Shown here: piece after piece, positions 11,695-24,631 of the stretch
Numbering within the stretch: the first letter of the stretch is position 1
Layout: every line of letters begins with the position of its first letter
Source of the DNA: Hymenopellis radicata
Taxonomy: Eukaryota; Basidiomycota; Agaricomycetes; Agaricales; Physalacriaceae
Direction: 5' to 3'
Assembly: GCA_015501595.1 (NCBI GenBank)
Contig: JADNRX010000042.1
Coordinates: 173,212 to 237,211, forward strand
DNA length: 64,000 nucleotides
Made by a program: the position numbers and the translations under genes
Notes under the pieces: generated by a model
What the model saw: the letters and a program-made list of their open reading frames with translations, nothing else
Told to the model about the DNA's origin: nothing
Databases searched by the model: none

Positions 11695-11971
11695 TGACCT
11701 GACCTTCCTGTTCGTACCCCCTTAAAATGATTTTCGATGCCATCTTCACACTCTTCTGGCGAACAGACCTCGCCATCATCTGAAAGTCACACACATTTAT
11801 CAAGCCCAATCCTGCATGATGCTGTGCCGCTCTCCGGAGATGAGACTCATCGGTGCGTTTACTGCTGTTCGCTGCAACACTACAATGTAACATTCTATTT
11901 AAAGGCCCTCCCATGAAGAAGTCCCTGTACCTTCGACTTCAAACCCTTCGAGTAGGAGCTACTCGGGTACT

Positions 11972-13069
11972 GTGTGTCGCGGAACAGTTAGACGTTACCA
12001 GTGGGATGATGATGACTCTGACATGGTCATGAACGTCGAGTCCGTCATTGGCGAGACTGCTCCTCCGGTGTTCCATGATGGCTTAGAATGGGAGAGGGAT
12101 GTACATCAGGCGCAGATCACCTTCGAACAAGACTCTACTCTCGAGGTCGCTTTCAAGTCCGGTGTCTTCGTGTCTTTCAAAGCCTTCGTGTCATTTCTCA
12201 AATCCTTGGCCACTACGTCATGTCATTCGATAAAACTCGATATAGGCGAAGTCCGTGGGTCTCTGCTCGATTCCTCCACTCCTGGAGAGCTAAAATCTTC
12301 GATTAAATTATGGCGGAGTGTCAATCTCCACTTAATGAATCCTCGATGGAGGCGTGGTCATCGGGAACTTCGATGCGCATTTGCCGGACAAGATGCAACT
12401 GGTACATTGGATATGTACCTCTGCACAGATATACCATTTGCATATGCTGAACTTCTGGCTGCCATCACCCTCGTAGTGTCTTTGGACGCTACAATAACAC
12501 TGGCAAGTAACAACATCGGGAGCACTTCTCCGTCGTCGGTTGTCTGGATCCTTCCTATGTTCTTTGGAGAAGTTGGCAGGGTGCTCCTGCTGCGTAGACT
12601 GCCATTCGACAGTTGTAAGTCCTCAAGCTTCCCGTTACATTGCCTCGACTTACCTCTGTCTACAGTCGAACCATTGTCAGCTTGGCCTGGGAGACTCCCC
12701 GAAAGCCTTGTCCTGGAGGTTGCAGAAGAAGACGCGTCGAACAGCCTCCTGGAGTGGCTTGGCCGAACTTTGGGTGATCAATCGAGTATACTGCTCCCGA
12801 AACTGACATTACGATTTTCTGAGACAGCCGCGCAGAAAGTTGAAAAGAAACATTGGGAGAAACTAGATCGACTCCTCATGCACCGAACCAAGGATACACT
12901 CACGTTGGGGAGCCTCGACAAACGCGTCGAAGTGGAGAACATGTTGGAAGATCATCTTCCGAAGGTGCTGCAGTGGCGGCGCCAGACGACCTCCGAGCGG
13001 GGATCAGCCCATACTTCATCGTTATCCCGGTTCAAGGGTCGAAAATCAGGAAATATTATGCAGCGATAG
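11972..13069 (+). CDS. Leucine-rich hypothetical protein, copy A
   Basis: A 365-codon open frame ends at 13069; its first in-frame ATG is 12023. A conserved mini-exon may start at ATG 11840 (MRLI, donor GTGCGT), as a similar ATG occurs in copy B, but I could not close the 5' splice model. The protein has no signal peptide or membrane helix. Its second half contains regular leucine spacing and the pairs LPMFFGEVG, GRLPESLVLEVAEEDAS and LLPKLTLRFSETA, which read like degenerate leucine-rich repeats of the kind that follow F-boxes in agaricomycetes. The copy at 23461-24588 shares these motifs. It is convergent with DUF6535 copy A, 69 bp apart. Function unknown. Confidence 0.55.
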   Translation: MCRGTVRRYQWDDDDSDMVMNVESVIGETAPPVFHDGLEWERDVHQAQITFEQDSTLEVAFKSGVFVSFKAFVSFLKSLATTSCHSIKLDIGEVRGSLLDSSTPGELKSSIKLWRSVNLHLMNPRWRRGHRELRCAFAGQDATGTLDMYLCTDIPFAYAELLAAITLVVSLDATITLASNNIGSTSPSSVVWILPMFFGEVGRVLLLRRLPFDSCKSSSFPLHCLDLPLSTVEPLSAWPGRLPESLVLEVAEEDASNSLLEWLGRTLGDQSSILLPKLTLRFSETAAQKVEKKHWEKLDRLLMHRTKDTLTLGSLDKRVEVENMLEDHLPKVLQWRRQTTSERGSAHTSSLSRFKGRKSGNIMQR

Positions 13070-13138
13070 AATGTCGAACTACAATAGAGAGGTTGTGTGG
13101 ACTAGTACATTAGCGAAGACCTCTTGTAATTAGTACAT

Positions 13139-16100
13139 TTACGAATAAGTGGTAATATATCCGTCAAGTAATTCGATCCCGGTGTCCAGGTACCTAACCA
13201 TTTCGTTGACTTCCTCAGGCGTAGGTATCACAGTTGGATCATGTTCGCGAAAGATGGGATACAACGCAATGTCAAAGCAATCCTTCCTGGCTGCATGCAA
13301 CATCGCACGACACTCAGGCCATGTGAGCTCCATCTCGCCCTTCTTCCAAAATAGACCTAGAAATTCAATAATCTGTGTCCTTGGAGATGCATACTCTCCA
13401 AGGATTGCACTACACGAGTCTTCCGGAGCTGAAAGGAAGAATATACAGATACGGTAAACATTCTCTTTTTGGAAAATGTATCTCCTGTGAGCATCGATGT
13501 CCGGAATGAGATCCTTCAGAAAAGGGACTCGGAGGCACCACTGTGGTCGTTCTTCTGGAGATAGATTGGCTGATACCCAATAAAAAGTCGACTGGACGAA
13601 ATAACAAACAGCGCCAGAGACCGTGGGATAGTATCGAAATGGTTCTAAAACACGAAGAAGGTCTGCCTCCACAAACAGATCGTACGCTGCAGGGACTCGC
13701 TGAAACAGTCCACGCTCAAGTAGAAGAGTGCCTGGTGCAAGATAATCGTACGCATCAGTGCGATTTCCGATATCCTCTGGGCGGAGTAGTAGAAGATCCT
13801 TGAGGAATGATACAGAAAACCACTCCTTCCATTGATACGAACGGAAACTCGTTATATCTGAGAACACGGCAGCCTCTTCTAAAAAGCAAGCAATGAAGAT
13901 CAAGGCACGGAAACGAGGTTCATAATGTAGCTTGAGATGTTTTGGATCACGAGGTAGCGACGAATTTACGAGTAGAGGCTGGCAGGCGAGATAGAAGAAG
14001 AATCCTTCAGTCCAGTCTTCAGGGAAATGTTTCTTCCGGCTCATGTCACGAAGCATGCTGCTGACCAGGCGTCCGAGCTCACTGACAACCATGGGATCAG
14101 CCGATGAACAACCACCTTGCGTGAGATGTGCGTAGTATCTCACAATGGCCACTCTGACTCTCAAACCAGGATATTTGTAGAGGTTGAATGCGCTGTCGAC
14201 AAACTTGTCGAACTGATGGAACGTACGAAGCAGACTTTCCTCGACTAGCTTTCGAAACGCGGGCACCTGGCAGACCCGACTGAACGTGACCGCTGACTCG
14301 TCAAATGGAGCGGGGAATTTAGGATTTCCACCGTGATACAACTGAAGCTCTTCATGCTTGTACACGTCGAGTACGGATGGGGAGTTAGCACAGAGCTGGA
14401 TGATAGGAAGGAGTGCTGATACACCACGAGAGATATTGCGCTCAGACGGCGGAGGGCGGCGGTTCAGAACGTGGTCAACTAGATCAATCCACGTCTGAGG
14501 GTGCAGCCGAAGGTCGAGATGAGTTGGAAGATACTCAGGGTTCAGGAACACTGCTTTAGGCTCCAATTTCATCCGCTCCCACGAAAGCATGGCGTGAGCA
14601 TGTGATGCAATTGCGGCGACTAGTTCAAGAGGAACAGGCGGGTAAGTCGGCAATATGTCCTCTAACAAAGCACTCTCAGCCGAACGAACGACAAACTTCT
14701 CTGCTCGTACGAATCGTTCTAGCTGCATGTAAGCATTCTGGGCATCAACCGGATCATTCGGTGGTGACTCCAGGACGGCAACAAGGGGAGGAAATAACCG
14801 CTCGAATTCGAAAATTGTGTCGGTCGCTAATGGGAGGACTCTGAAGGTTACATGTAACTTTTTATGAAAGTGCTCGGGAAATCCTCCGAAACTCTGTATG
14901 ATGATGCTCCGAGCCGAAGGATTGGTAGAATTGGCGAAGACCCACTGAAGCACATCAACAGCAAAGTAGTCGCTGTGCTGGCGCTTTGAGACCATCGACT
15001 CTTCTGCCTCTCTAATCGATTTCTTTGGAGGAAGGTATCGACGAGTCTTAGGAGGAAAGAGACGATTGAACAGTATGTAGAGCTGATTTGAAAGCGGGGT
15101 TTTGTATGGACACTGGGATATGCTGCAGAGAGGATATGGCTTGCAAAGTATGCGGAGTACGCTATCAGGGCGAATAAGCCAACGACGTATGCCGATGCTG
15201 GATACAGTTGCGCGAGAAAGATGATGAGTCCAACGAAGAAGATGCCAAGCGAAAGGTGCATGAGCACCGGAAGCAGGCCGATGATCAGAGGTACATGCCA
15301 CATCTGTAATCCCTCGTAACGGAACTGGCGGAGTAGGCTACGGTGGAGGGGTGTTCCGGATGTCATAGACATATACTGGTGCAGCCACTGCTTCGCCAAC
15401 ACGGCGACAAGAGCCGTGATCAAACTCAGCGACAAGCTCGTGTACCAAAGCCCGTTGATCCACAGCTGGCCATGAGTCGGCGAGAAGTCAACCGCGTTCG
15501 GAGACGAGACCACTGGATCAAGATCAACAGCTGATCCGTTCACGAAGGCGCGCTGGACAACCAAAATCTCGTACAGGATCGAGCTAGATAGCTGGACGTA
15601 GTCAGGTTCGAGTTTGGCGGCCGTTTCGATGAGGAAGGCAGTAACCACTGCTGAGAACAGACCAGCCTTGGAGAACACCTTAATTATAGGGTACCAACGA
15701 ATTGTAAAGACAGGACGTACAAATACGAGCAGTACATCCACTGTATCGCGTGCATCCTCAGCTAGATCCGCATCGAAAATCTGAAATTCGTCTATACACA
15801 CCCTCCACACGCGCGAGTTCGGCTGCGCCTCCTCGTAAATCGGATCCGGAGGGTACTTTTGCTCGTAATCTAAAGGGTCGTATCCTTGGCTAATATCAGC
15901 ACACGTCTTGGTATTCAGACATTCACGAACCTCTAGCGTTACGATCTTTGGGCATCCCAAAGAACTTTTTTCGCGCACGGCGTCCTTTGCGAGCAGGAGG
16001 TGGACCGGAATCTACACCATCCGGCTGCTGATTTTCTTCTGGCCCTTCGTCGCTCTCTTCATCCACATCCTCTTCCACAGGATCGACCTCCGACTCGTCT

Positions 16101-16336
16101 GCAGGACGCACTTGAACCCCTTGGTTCCTTTTCTTCGCGCGTCCCGGTCGAAAGTTCTGGGTGCTATTGGAGGTCTTGGTCTCGCTGGGAGTCGGTATGG
16201 TCCTGGTATGGCTCCCCTGGGGCGATGGCGATGGGAGGGACGCTGTATCTGCTAGCTGTCGGGCAACTTCTGGTGAGTTGATGGCAATGTCGGCAGAATT
16301 AATGAGGATATTCTCTGCGCTGGGAGGGCCGGACAT
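13139..16336 (-). pseudogene. DUF6535 membrane protein, copy A (frameshifted)
   Basis: Exons 15931-16336, 15721-15884 and 13139-15666 match those of intact copy B, with introns of 46 and 54 bp. The DUF6535 signature is clear: YDPLDYEQKYPPDP..NSRVWR, then DTVDVLLVF joined by splicing to AGLFSAVVTAFLIE, followed by three long hydrophobic segments (ALVAVLAKQWL region, IIGLLPVLMHLSLGIFF, and YVVGLFALIAYSAYF). Where copies B and C have CCCC in the codons after ILSAAYP, this copy has CCC (15115-15117 on the plus strand), a 1-nt deletion that shifts the frame right after the membrane part. The long C-terminal region is otherwise open to 13139. The lesion is in a homopolymer, so a sequencing error is possible. 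Start chosen at ATG 16336 (MSGPPS) because the sequence upstream is frameshifted between copies. Confidence 0.8.
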
Positions 16337-18116
16337 CGTCGACGAAGACTGTTGATATGACGGTCGGCGAGAGAGGGTCCCAGTCCGAAGTAAACTTCCC
16401 ACCGCATGCTTAGCTGACATCGTGTCGGCGGTGGCAATGCTCCTGTGGGTACAGTTTCCCATGTTTCCGGCGGCATCAGTGTAACGCCTCCCGCGCATTA
16501 ATGTGTCATCGACTACTGGTGCTAGGAGGCGCGTGGTAGTCCAGCAGTGTATCCTTCAAAACCGAGGTCATCCAGATGGATGTCTTAAGGAACCGTAGTT
16601 AGACGTACTCCAAGTGTACGGGTGATACGGCCTACATAAATAAGAGGCTGGTGGATTATTGGCAGTGCGCGCCATAGAAACTATGATTGTCGGTGTCAAA
16701 AACCGTGTCGGGTTCTGACAACTGGAGAAGGAAGAGAGGTTTATTCTCAAAATATAATAAGTATCATTAACAGGTTGGCAAGGGAGAGAAAAGATTTACT
16801 AAAATAGAGTATAGTTTTGGGTTCACCGCCTTGAGGAGCGCGAGCTTGGATTAGGACGCGTTGAACGTGATCGTGGCAGGAGGCAAAGAAGCGATCGCCC
16901 AAAACGGAAGAGACGCCTAGGACCCCGGTCACTCGATTCTGTGTCTGGAGAAATGACTTCAGCCCCACAGCTTAGAGTAGGAGCGTGCATGTGCAGTAGA
17001 CGAGTGTTCATTTCTGGCCCGCAGTGTAGTGCAATATACTGTACAGTCAAAGGTAGGAAAAAACTCGACGCCACATTGTGCTTTAGACAGAAACTGTGGG
17101 CCCCGCGTGGCGTTCTAGTCAGAATCGTTTGGAGCAACAAAGCCTGTACTTGTGCTCTTATGACATAGTGCTGGCCAGACCCGGAATGCCAGCGCCAAAC
17201 CGGTCATCGCGGGCTCATGCACGTTCCATTCACCGCGTCCTGCATCCCCCGGGCCTCAATACTCTAAAGAGTTCTGAATGCCGCACCGCTCAAACCGCCA
17301 TACATATGAAGAAACATATCCGGACATAATATGGGCGAAACGAAATGGTAAGTATCATGACAGACTTCTGAATGAGAAGGGCGTAAGTCGTGTATCATGA
17401 TATGCAGCGCGAAGAAAATAAATTCAGAAGCGTACCGCTAGTACAATCTAGGGGCAGAGACAGGCACTACATAATACCGAAGAGCAAGCCGGACATTGTC
17501 CACAGGAGACGGTTTCGCCAACAGCAAGATTGTTGATGAGCAATAAAGTTGGCAACAACTCTCGTCTGCGCTTAGCTTGCGCTGGCAATGAACCAACATA
17601 GCGCCAAGCGTTCTGCTGAAAACACGCAGAACTACTTCGTCTAGCCTTCCGCGTCCGCCGTATTGAGTCGACAGTGTGGCAGACCTACCCAGAGCTAAGC
17701 GCACAGAAGAACAGGACCGGAGGTAGTAGACGGTAGCATTAGACCTATGAGTCTATTCGCTACAAATTCACTAGATAGAGCAAATTAGCAATGATATAGG
17801 ACGCAACGAATACAAAAAGCTGCCCTTGAAGTTTACCATGGCGGGCTAGTGTGTCAAGGGACTTCACAGCTTAGAGAAGAACTTAGCACATTGTCAGTCG
17901 AGGGCTTGATTTTCCATTGTTGAACGCTTCGCGGTTTTCAAGGGCCAGTTCGGTGATCGTGGTCAAAGCGAGAAAGCCAAGCGATCACGTGTCGGTCGCG
18001 ACTGCTTGTTTTCAACCGCCATCATCGCCCATGGTCTTTCACTAGTCAAGTAAGCCGGCCGCACATGTCATTTCTTTTGACATTTTTCTTACTCGTCTTT
18101 TAAGTAGCACCAGAAC
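16337..18116. other. Divergent spacer between DUF6535 A and F-box relic A
   Basis: No gene is supported. Segment 16861-16940 is identical over 80 nt to 28386-28465 in unit B and nearly so (a short deletion) to 43701-43773 in inverted unit C. It contains the palindrome GCGATCGC. This is the common promoter region of two divergently arranged genes, so shared regulatory elements are a reasonable guess. Further conserved stretches lie near 17930-18060, including CGATCACGTG-like motifs. Confidence 0.55.
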
Positions 18117-19650
18117 GTCGTAATGGACACGTTCACCTCGAACCCCTTCCTGTCGAAATCTATCCTGAAATCTTCACCTACATCGAACCATCTGCAGAAT
18201 TTTCGGAAGCCGACTGTCGGGAAACATTCTCCTCCATTGCTGGCGTCTGAAGGTTCTTCGCTGCAGAGGCGCTCCCACGTGTTTTCCATTCCTTTCACGT
18301 CGCCTGCCACTCGCAGACTGGGAGTCGTAACGCGATGAAGCTGTGCAGAGAAATAAAGAACGACAAGCCGCTTGCCTCTCATATTGCCACTCTCATTCGG
18401 GAGTGCGTTCTCAGCGGCTGGGTGTTCGACGAAGAGAGCCAGACCGAGGAAGCTGCGCTCGCTGCTCTGCTGAGCCTTGTTCGGAAGGCGCGATCCAGAA
18501 GATGCCGGAGCTGGAGAGCATCAAGCTGGATAATTGCCGCATATCGAATGCCATGATAAAGCTCGTCTGTCAAGCGGCAGGCCGTCGTTCGTTGCATCTG
18601 CATCAGTGTTGCCTGACAAGTTTGGTACACGACAAACTGTGGGACAAGCTATCCTCAGCGCGTATTGTAGACCTCACGCTCATTGACCTGGAGTATGAGC
18701 CAAACGACAGTGCTATAATTTCCCATCTTCCCTTCCAGCATCTCGCCTCCTTGAAAACGAACCATCGTGGGCTATTGGACGCCGTTGCTATTAACCCATG
18801 CCACCTCCAGCGCCTCGAAATCACCCACTTCATATACCTCCTGGAAGACCTCGTAGATCTCGACGCCATCCTCAAGCAACTTCCTCTACTTACCCATCTC
18901 ACCATTCACCGGCTGACTAGACGCCTGCCCCTCTCATTCCACACCACTCTGGTTCATCTCATGCCTGCCGGTTTCACAGGAATATCTCTTCCTTCGCTTC
19001 GCTCTCTCCTCTGCCCAGGGAGTGTAGCCGCAGCGTTTTTATCCCCAGCGCCAGGATCCCTGGTTCAGCTTGATCTCACAGGGAAACACGTCGCTCAGAG
19101 TCCCTCATCTGGTGTTGAGACCCCGTGGCGTTTTCCTACGCTCGACAACGTCCATGCGGACGGTCTAGAAGAGCTGACGATCCCTATGCGAGGCCTTGCC
19201 AGAGGATCTTTCCCGTTCAATCGCCCGCACCCACTTCTGCGAAAGCTCGCGATCGTTGGCGAGGACCTCGTCAATGCATTTAGCTGCATCGTATGTTCCT
19301 CGCCTCAGTGTTCTCGTTGCAAAGCTCTCAATTTGTCATAGGTTCTTACTAAAGCAGTATGTGTTGCTCCTCCGACTGCAAACATCCCTCCATTCATCGA
19401 AATATCGTTCACTTCGGGGACCGACATGAAATGGATTTTGGATTTGCCCTCACAGCGCGACGAGATCCAGCCTTTGTTCCCATTCTTCCCCGCACTCCGT
19501 GAAGTACGGCTTGGAGAGTGTGTGCGCTGGGATCTTGTTAAGGGGAGCTGGGAGCCCACTGTCCTACAGCCGAAGAAGATGCGGCTTCTTATGGCGGAGT
19601 TTCCAGAAGAGTGTAAGAATTATCGAGGATGTTTCGCTCGCTATTGTTAA
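18117..19650 (+). pseudogene. F-box/LRR protein relic, copy A
   Basis: The frame encoding EPLPVEIYPEIFTYIEPSAE, a basidiomycete F-box start, continues through TFSSIAGV and then hits TGA at 18248-18250, where copy C has Cys (GVCRFFAAEA). After the stop the same frame goes on (RFFAAEALPRVFHSF) to SLVRK near 18485; there 2 extra nt relative to copy B shift into the frame of MPELESIKLDNCRIS and a long leucine-rich part (SSARIVDLTL, LTHLTIHRLT) to about 19290. A plausible intron near 19290-19342 leads to PALREVRLGECVRW. F-box proteins normally recruit targets to SCF ubiquitin ligases. With a stop and a frameshift this copy should not make that protein. Confidence 0.72.
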
Positions 19651-19759
19651 ATTGAAAAACTTCTTGTTCCGCAACGTACAGATAACGGTCGAAGTACATT
19701 GACCATACAACAAAAAACCTAGAATATTTAGAGCAACTACTTTCCTCATACCCAAATGT

Positions 19760-19927
19760 AAATTTACGTTGCTCGTCCCATCCTGCACTAGCGACGACTC
19801 GCTCTTCCTCCGACCGCACACTAGCAAGCAACCGTTCCGCCTCCTCGACCCTTACCCTGATCTCCGACAGCTCGCCCTTCACCCTATCCAGCTCCCTCTA
19901 CGCCCCCGACGCCACACTAAGCCTTGG
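19760..19927 (-). pseudogene. Coiled-coil fragment
   Basis: On the minus strand the stretch reads ELDRVKGELSEIRVRVEEAE followed by RLLASVRSEEERVVAS, a strongly charged heptad pattern typical of a coiled coil. It is bounded by stops and by sequence without coding character, so it looks like a piece of a larger gene left at the right edge of unit A. I cannot name the parent gene. Confidence 0.35.
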
Positions 19928-22330
19928 ACGAAATTAGGGCACATATTGATCGACATGATGAGGGCATTCTTTCTAGAGACAACACGTCTATTTATTATCT
20001 CATCCCCACAGCGGCCATGGCCGTATGATGGTTTATACACACTGTACCACTCCGTGCAACCACGGCTATTAAGAATCACCCTCAAAGCAAGGTGCAAACG
20101 CACAAGGGATGAGTACCTGAAATCAGAGCGCGGGCTATCAAACGAGACGACGACGGAACTTGTACTTGGCGCGCGCGATCGCGCTTTCAACACAATAATA
20201 TTGCAAGAACATTTGTCAGAGAAGGAATGTAGGAAGCATGGCCGCAAATGCCCACCATCAGCCGTCGAATAAGCCCAGCTTTCAATAGACCTTCTCGTTG
20301 CTACCACGCCAAATCCAAGAGCCAAGACGTTAGAAGGTACACGAGGCACCGAAATGGCCGAACGGATGTTGGCGCGCTTCTGCCTGAAGTTCCTTCCTCG
20401 TGAGATGACGCGAGGAAATACACGACGTCGTGGTAGAGAATGTAAACGGTCATCGGCGCTCGTCAAATGCCGCACTACAGATCTATCTCGTCAACACCGT
20501 CGAACAACTAGAGCGAAGGATGACTCATAGTGATCAGGTACTGCCAGCGATAATCCCTGGTCGCGGATAGTCAGTTTGCCTGCTCATTCAAGTCCCCCAA
20601 TGATGACCCTCATATGCAGCTGTTTCTTCGGATTCGCCGTGGGGATCGAATCGTTGGTCCTAAAGACAGTTGCATCAACTATGTATGCGCGTAAGCAACA
20701 TTCTTACCCTCCCGAGGATATGCTCAAACGCTCGCCCAGAACATGCCAACACCGACGTCGCCAGGATGAACTTGGAGGCTCGCCTCGCTACGGCTACAAT
20801 GGTATCCAGATCCAGCCATTGACGAGGCTTATGTCGGGCGTCGAATAGTGGCCATCGACGATTCGCTAGATGCTCACGGTGTTGCGGGAAAGGATTTGAG
20901 GTACAAGGTTCCGACATCAATGATTGTGACCCAGCATTCAAGATAGATCTACGATTAGTCGTACCAATGCAACAGAATAAAACAGATAAGGCAAAGCTTA
21001 CGCGGCCGCTCTCATGACTGTGGGCGCCGATATCCCACTACTACATGCTGCCGCGATTCGGGTCCGCAAAATCCAAGAATGTAATATTCATGATCCGCGT
21101 GGAAAGAGTAGATGAAGACCGACTCGTGTCTCGTCGGTTCATCTGAAGTATCGTATTACCCACGTTTGGATCTAAAGGACGGTCTCAGATAGAAAAGCGC
21201 AGGATGGAAAAGAACCTACCAGTAGGGAAAGCGCTCGAGAAACGGATACAGCAGCACCCGTTGCTATTTTCAGGGCGGTCAGAGATGAATGGGATTGGCG
21301 CGAGTCCTGCGGGATAATTATTGGATGTCGGAGAAGCCGTACTTGTGCATTTTGACGGCGACGAGCCTGCTGAGTCCTGCCGGCGCGTTGGGGAAATAGG
21401 AGATGGAATAAAGGAAAAACGCACAATCGGCTTCTACGATATAATGTCACCCGACGAGGCAATACAACACTCCCCTCTTCTACCTCTGCCCTACCTTAGT
21501 CACCGCTCGCTTACACCGCAGTGGTACGTCAGCGGCAGTGCACAGTAGAGAAATCCAACTCAGTCGTAGATCGTAATGGAGATCCGCACTACTAGTAGGC
21601 GGTACGCGACGCTGGGCGCGTGAGAAGATGACGGTTGCTTGCGGAGCGCTGAGCGCCAAGTCCTGGGCGAAGATTTGATAAACACAGGACAGGAAAGAAG
21701 AAGGAAGGGCACCTTTTGGCTACAGTTCGTGAGCACGGCGAGGAGCGGCGGGTAGGCTCTAATAACACCTGAAATGGACGACATCAGCACGCCCAACGTA
21801 GCCCTCTATCCATAGACCCAAAACGCAATGTCTCCGATATCGTCCTGTGAGAGCCCAATGTCGTGTCAACCACGATATTGACCGCTGGTGTACAAGATCT
21901 GCATATTGTTCTGGCATGGTTGGGACATGGAAAACTTCACGCCCGTGCGTGGACGCGGTGGCTGAAGCCTGATAGAGAAAGCCCCGTCACGAGCGGTGAG
22001 CCTGGGTGGACTTGAAGCGTGAATCCGCCGCGTAGCCCAGCTTTTCCGCGTCGTAGAGCGATGAACGCGACCAGAAACAAAGAAGCGGAATGAGATTGCG
22101 GTTTCCTTCATGAGCGACAGTCCTGTCTGCGCTTTTGAGAAACAAAAGTATGACAATCAAGTGAAGACATACCATTTCGCCTGCAATGCATGGAGTCGCC
22201 GCCTAGCCGTCGTCAACGATCCGATAGCACTGCGCAAGGAGGCGGAAACTAAAAGGGCCTGATGATGGACGGAAGGAAGAATCGGATCAAGCGCGGGAAG
22301 ACGTCATCCGTTCAACCAACTTCTCAACCG
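19928..22330. other. Spacer between units A and B
   Basis: Several 80-200 codon frames are open on both strands (for example 19879-20475 minus), but none shows known motifs, conserved partners in the window or splice-supported extensions. I see no recognisable gene or terminal repeats here. Confidence 0.4.
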
Positions 22331-22403
22331 ACTCACCTCATGCCATCCTCATGTCATGCAGACAAGGCGGTGAACGATTATGAACTACGACTACCACAGA
22401 TCC

Positions 22404-22672
22404 GAGTCAACCACAGATCACCTCGAGAGAAGGTCGAATGGGGTACATGGGTTCCCTCAACCGCAGTCGTCTCCGGATGCTTCTTTCGTCGCCAAGAGAC
22501 TGTGACATCAGCGCTGTTGTAGGTGCGCATCGGCGCTCCCCTGCTCTCGAGTCTCCATCAACATTTCCGTTCTCTCCGATCTTGTTGTCCGTTCCATTGC
22601 ACGTCCAGTTACGAGGCAGGCACCTGTCTCTCCCCATATTACTGTGGTCAAGAAACTTATCAAGCACAAACT
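22404..22672. repeat. Near-identical 269-bp block, copy B
   Basis: This is the partner of 10787-11055: three mismatches, no gaps by eye. It begins the right-hand direct copy of the duplicated unit. The unit starts slightly earlier, at about 22335, where CACCTCATGCCATCCTCATG is shared with about 10721. Confidence 0.8.
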
Positions 22673-23323
22673 GAAGCCGGGACTCTATTCCTGCCGCTGG
22701 CCCTAATATTAATCTCAACGCAGGCGCGCGCCTACAGGCACCTACTTAACTCTATTTAATCCTTGTTTCCTTCCGTTGTATAGAGGCGGATGCCAGCAGA
22801 ACTGACACGTGGGTTTATCCATCCACCTCCTCTTCGTTCTTGATCTGATCGCAGTGATTGCATGTGCGTACGTGCCCCGACCCAGCTCCAACATCTCTTA
22901 TTCTCGGCGGTGACTCGAATATCGTCTATATACCAATAATTCATTCCCTCCAGATCTTCCAGTTCATCCTTTTCATTCGAATGGCACGGGTTTATCCAAT
23001 TTCACACGCCGGCGGTTTCAACAGTCATGACGCTTCTATAGGTGAAGTGAATGCTTAGTTTGTTGTACGTCCATTTCTCGATGACCTTTCCTTATGTCTG
23101 ACCGCTTCCTACAGCGTTTCATCTTCTATTGTATAATGTAATTCAACACGCTAGTGCACTGCTGCGGGCCTGCGATAGTCATTCCAATCCCGCACTGCGC
23201 CACAAACGGACCTTACGGCCAGGACGCATCAACACAGTCAAACAGATCTCCGCTTTTTGGAAATGGAGACTTCCACACCTCGTGTTCGCAAGCATGCAAT
23301 GCAGATGTCCATTACGGGGGCTG

Positions 23324-23332
23324 CTATATAAG
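23324..23332 (+). promoter_or_regulatory. TATA box upstream of hypothetical gene B
   Basis: CTATATAAG stands about 130 bp before ATG 23461, in a segment conserved with unit A (11687-11694). Conservation of the box in both copies supports its being a core promoter. Confidence 0.5.
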
Positions 23333-23460
23333 TGACCCGACTGCCCGTTAGTACTACATTACATGATCTTCGATGTCTTCACACTCATCGCCCGAATAGT
23401 CCTCGTCCGCCAAAGACCGTCGGGGTTGCTTGTCGGTTCTAAACGATTCCCTCTCGCTCC

Positions 23461-24588
23461 ATGAAGATGGGACTCATTGGTGCGTTGACTGCTGCTCGCT
23501 GCGACGCCACCCTCTAACGTCCGTCTGCAGGGAACGACTTAGATGCGATATCCCCCCGCTTCCTTCCACCTCGGAATCGTCCGCGATACCGACCATTGAC
23601 GCTGTTTGTCAGGGAACAGTGTCAGTTATACCTTGTCGGTGGCAAAATGGTGACGAGTCGAAGATGACAATCTACGTAGAGTCAACTGTCGACGGAACTG
23701 CTTCTCAGTCCACATTCTCAACCCTCGCTGCCTTTGCCACGTCCGCTAGATCGTTGATGCGTAATCCAGGTCGCTCTATCGCGCTCGATATAAGCGAACA
23801 ACTTTGGCCGGACTTCCCTTCCTCCGATATAACACGGGAGTCTTCGACAACCTCGCTGGCGGAATGGCGAAATGTGGTACTTCCAGCGATGGATCCTGGG
23901 GAACCGGATAACGATGACGGTGCTTGTGAACTGCGATGCCTATTCATGGGGGGCGATGCCACCCGTACATTAAATGTATACCTTCGCCCAGATAGAATTC
24001 CCGTTCAACCAATAAGTGTCGTCAGGACTAGACGCAATTATAACGTTGGGGAGGATCGACATCATAGCGTCGTCGACAACTATCCAGCGCGTTCTTCCCA
24101 TGTTCTTCGAAGAGGTCGGCTCGAGCAGGGGGCTTAGATCACCGCCGAACAGCCGTAAGTCTTCAAGCTTCACGCTACATTCACTGCACTCACCTCTATC
24201 CGTAGTTGGGCCCTTGTCTGTTTGGTGTGGCCGACTTCCGGAAACACTCGTCTTGGAGGTAACGGAGAAAGACGCGACTGCACTCCTAGATTGGCTTTGC
24301 CGCATGCTAGAAGATCACCCGAGTACAGTGCCACCCATGCTGACTCTGCGATTCTCCCGGACAGCTGTGTGGAAAGTTCAGCAGCAACAGTGGGATGAAT
24401 TAGATGGACTCCTGGTGCAGAGAACAAGAAAGAGGCTTGAGCTAGAAAGTCTAGATGAAAGCATCCCAGTGGCACTTCTACTGAGAGATCGACTTCCCCA
24501 ATTATCGCAAAGTTTGGAACTTGGCTCGTCGAGATATGACCCTTCTTCACATCCAAAATTCAGTAGTTCTACCCAACGATTAGATTAA
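23461..24588 (+). pseudogene. Leucine-rich hypothetical protein, copy B (frame broken)
   Basis: This is the paralogue of 11972-13069. The first part (CQGTVSVIPCRW ... ELRCLFMGGDATRTLNVYL) ends in a stop near 24137, while the second half (LDAIITLGRID, LPMFFEEVGS, GRLPETLVLEVTEKDA, LTLRFSRTAVW) continues in another frame to TAG/TAA at 24588. The change occurs at about 24000-24025, where this copy lacks some 20 nt present in copy A. ATG 23461 opens MKMGLI with a GTGCGT donor, so a small first exon is likely. It is convergent with DUF6535 copy B, 43 bp apart. Unless an unrecognised intron removes the junction, it is a pseudogene. Function unknown. Confidence 0.55.
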
Positions 24589-24631
24589 GACACTAGGATA
24601 CGTTGCACCAATATGAGTTCTGCATTATTAA

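Noticed and set aside
19879..20475. 198-codon minus frame as an arginine-rich protein
   Set aside because: Both strands are open here and the arginine/serine content follows base composition; no domain or intron structure.
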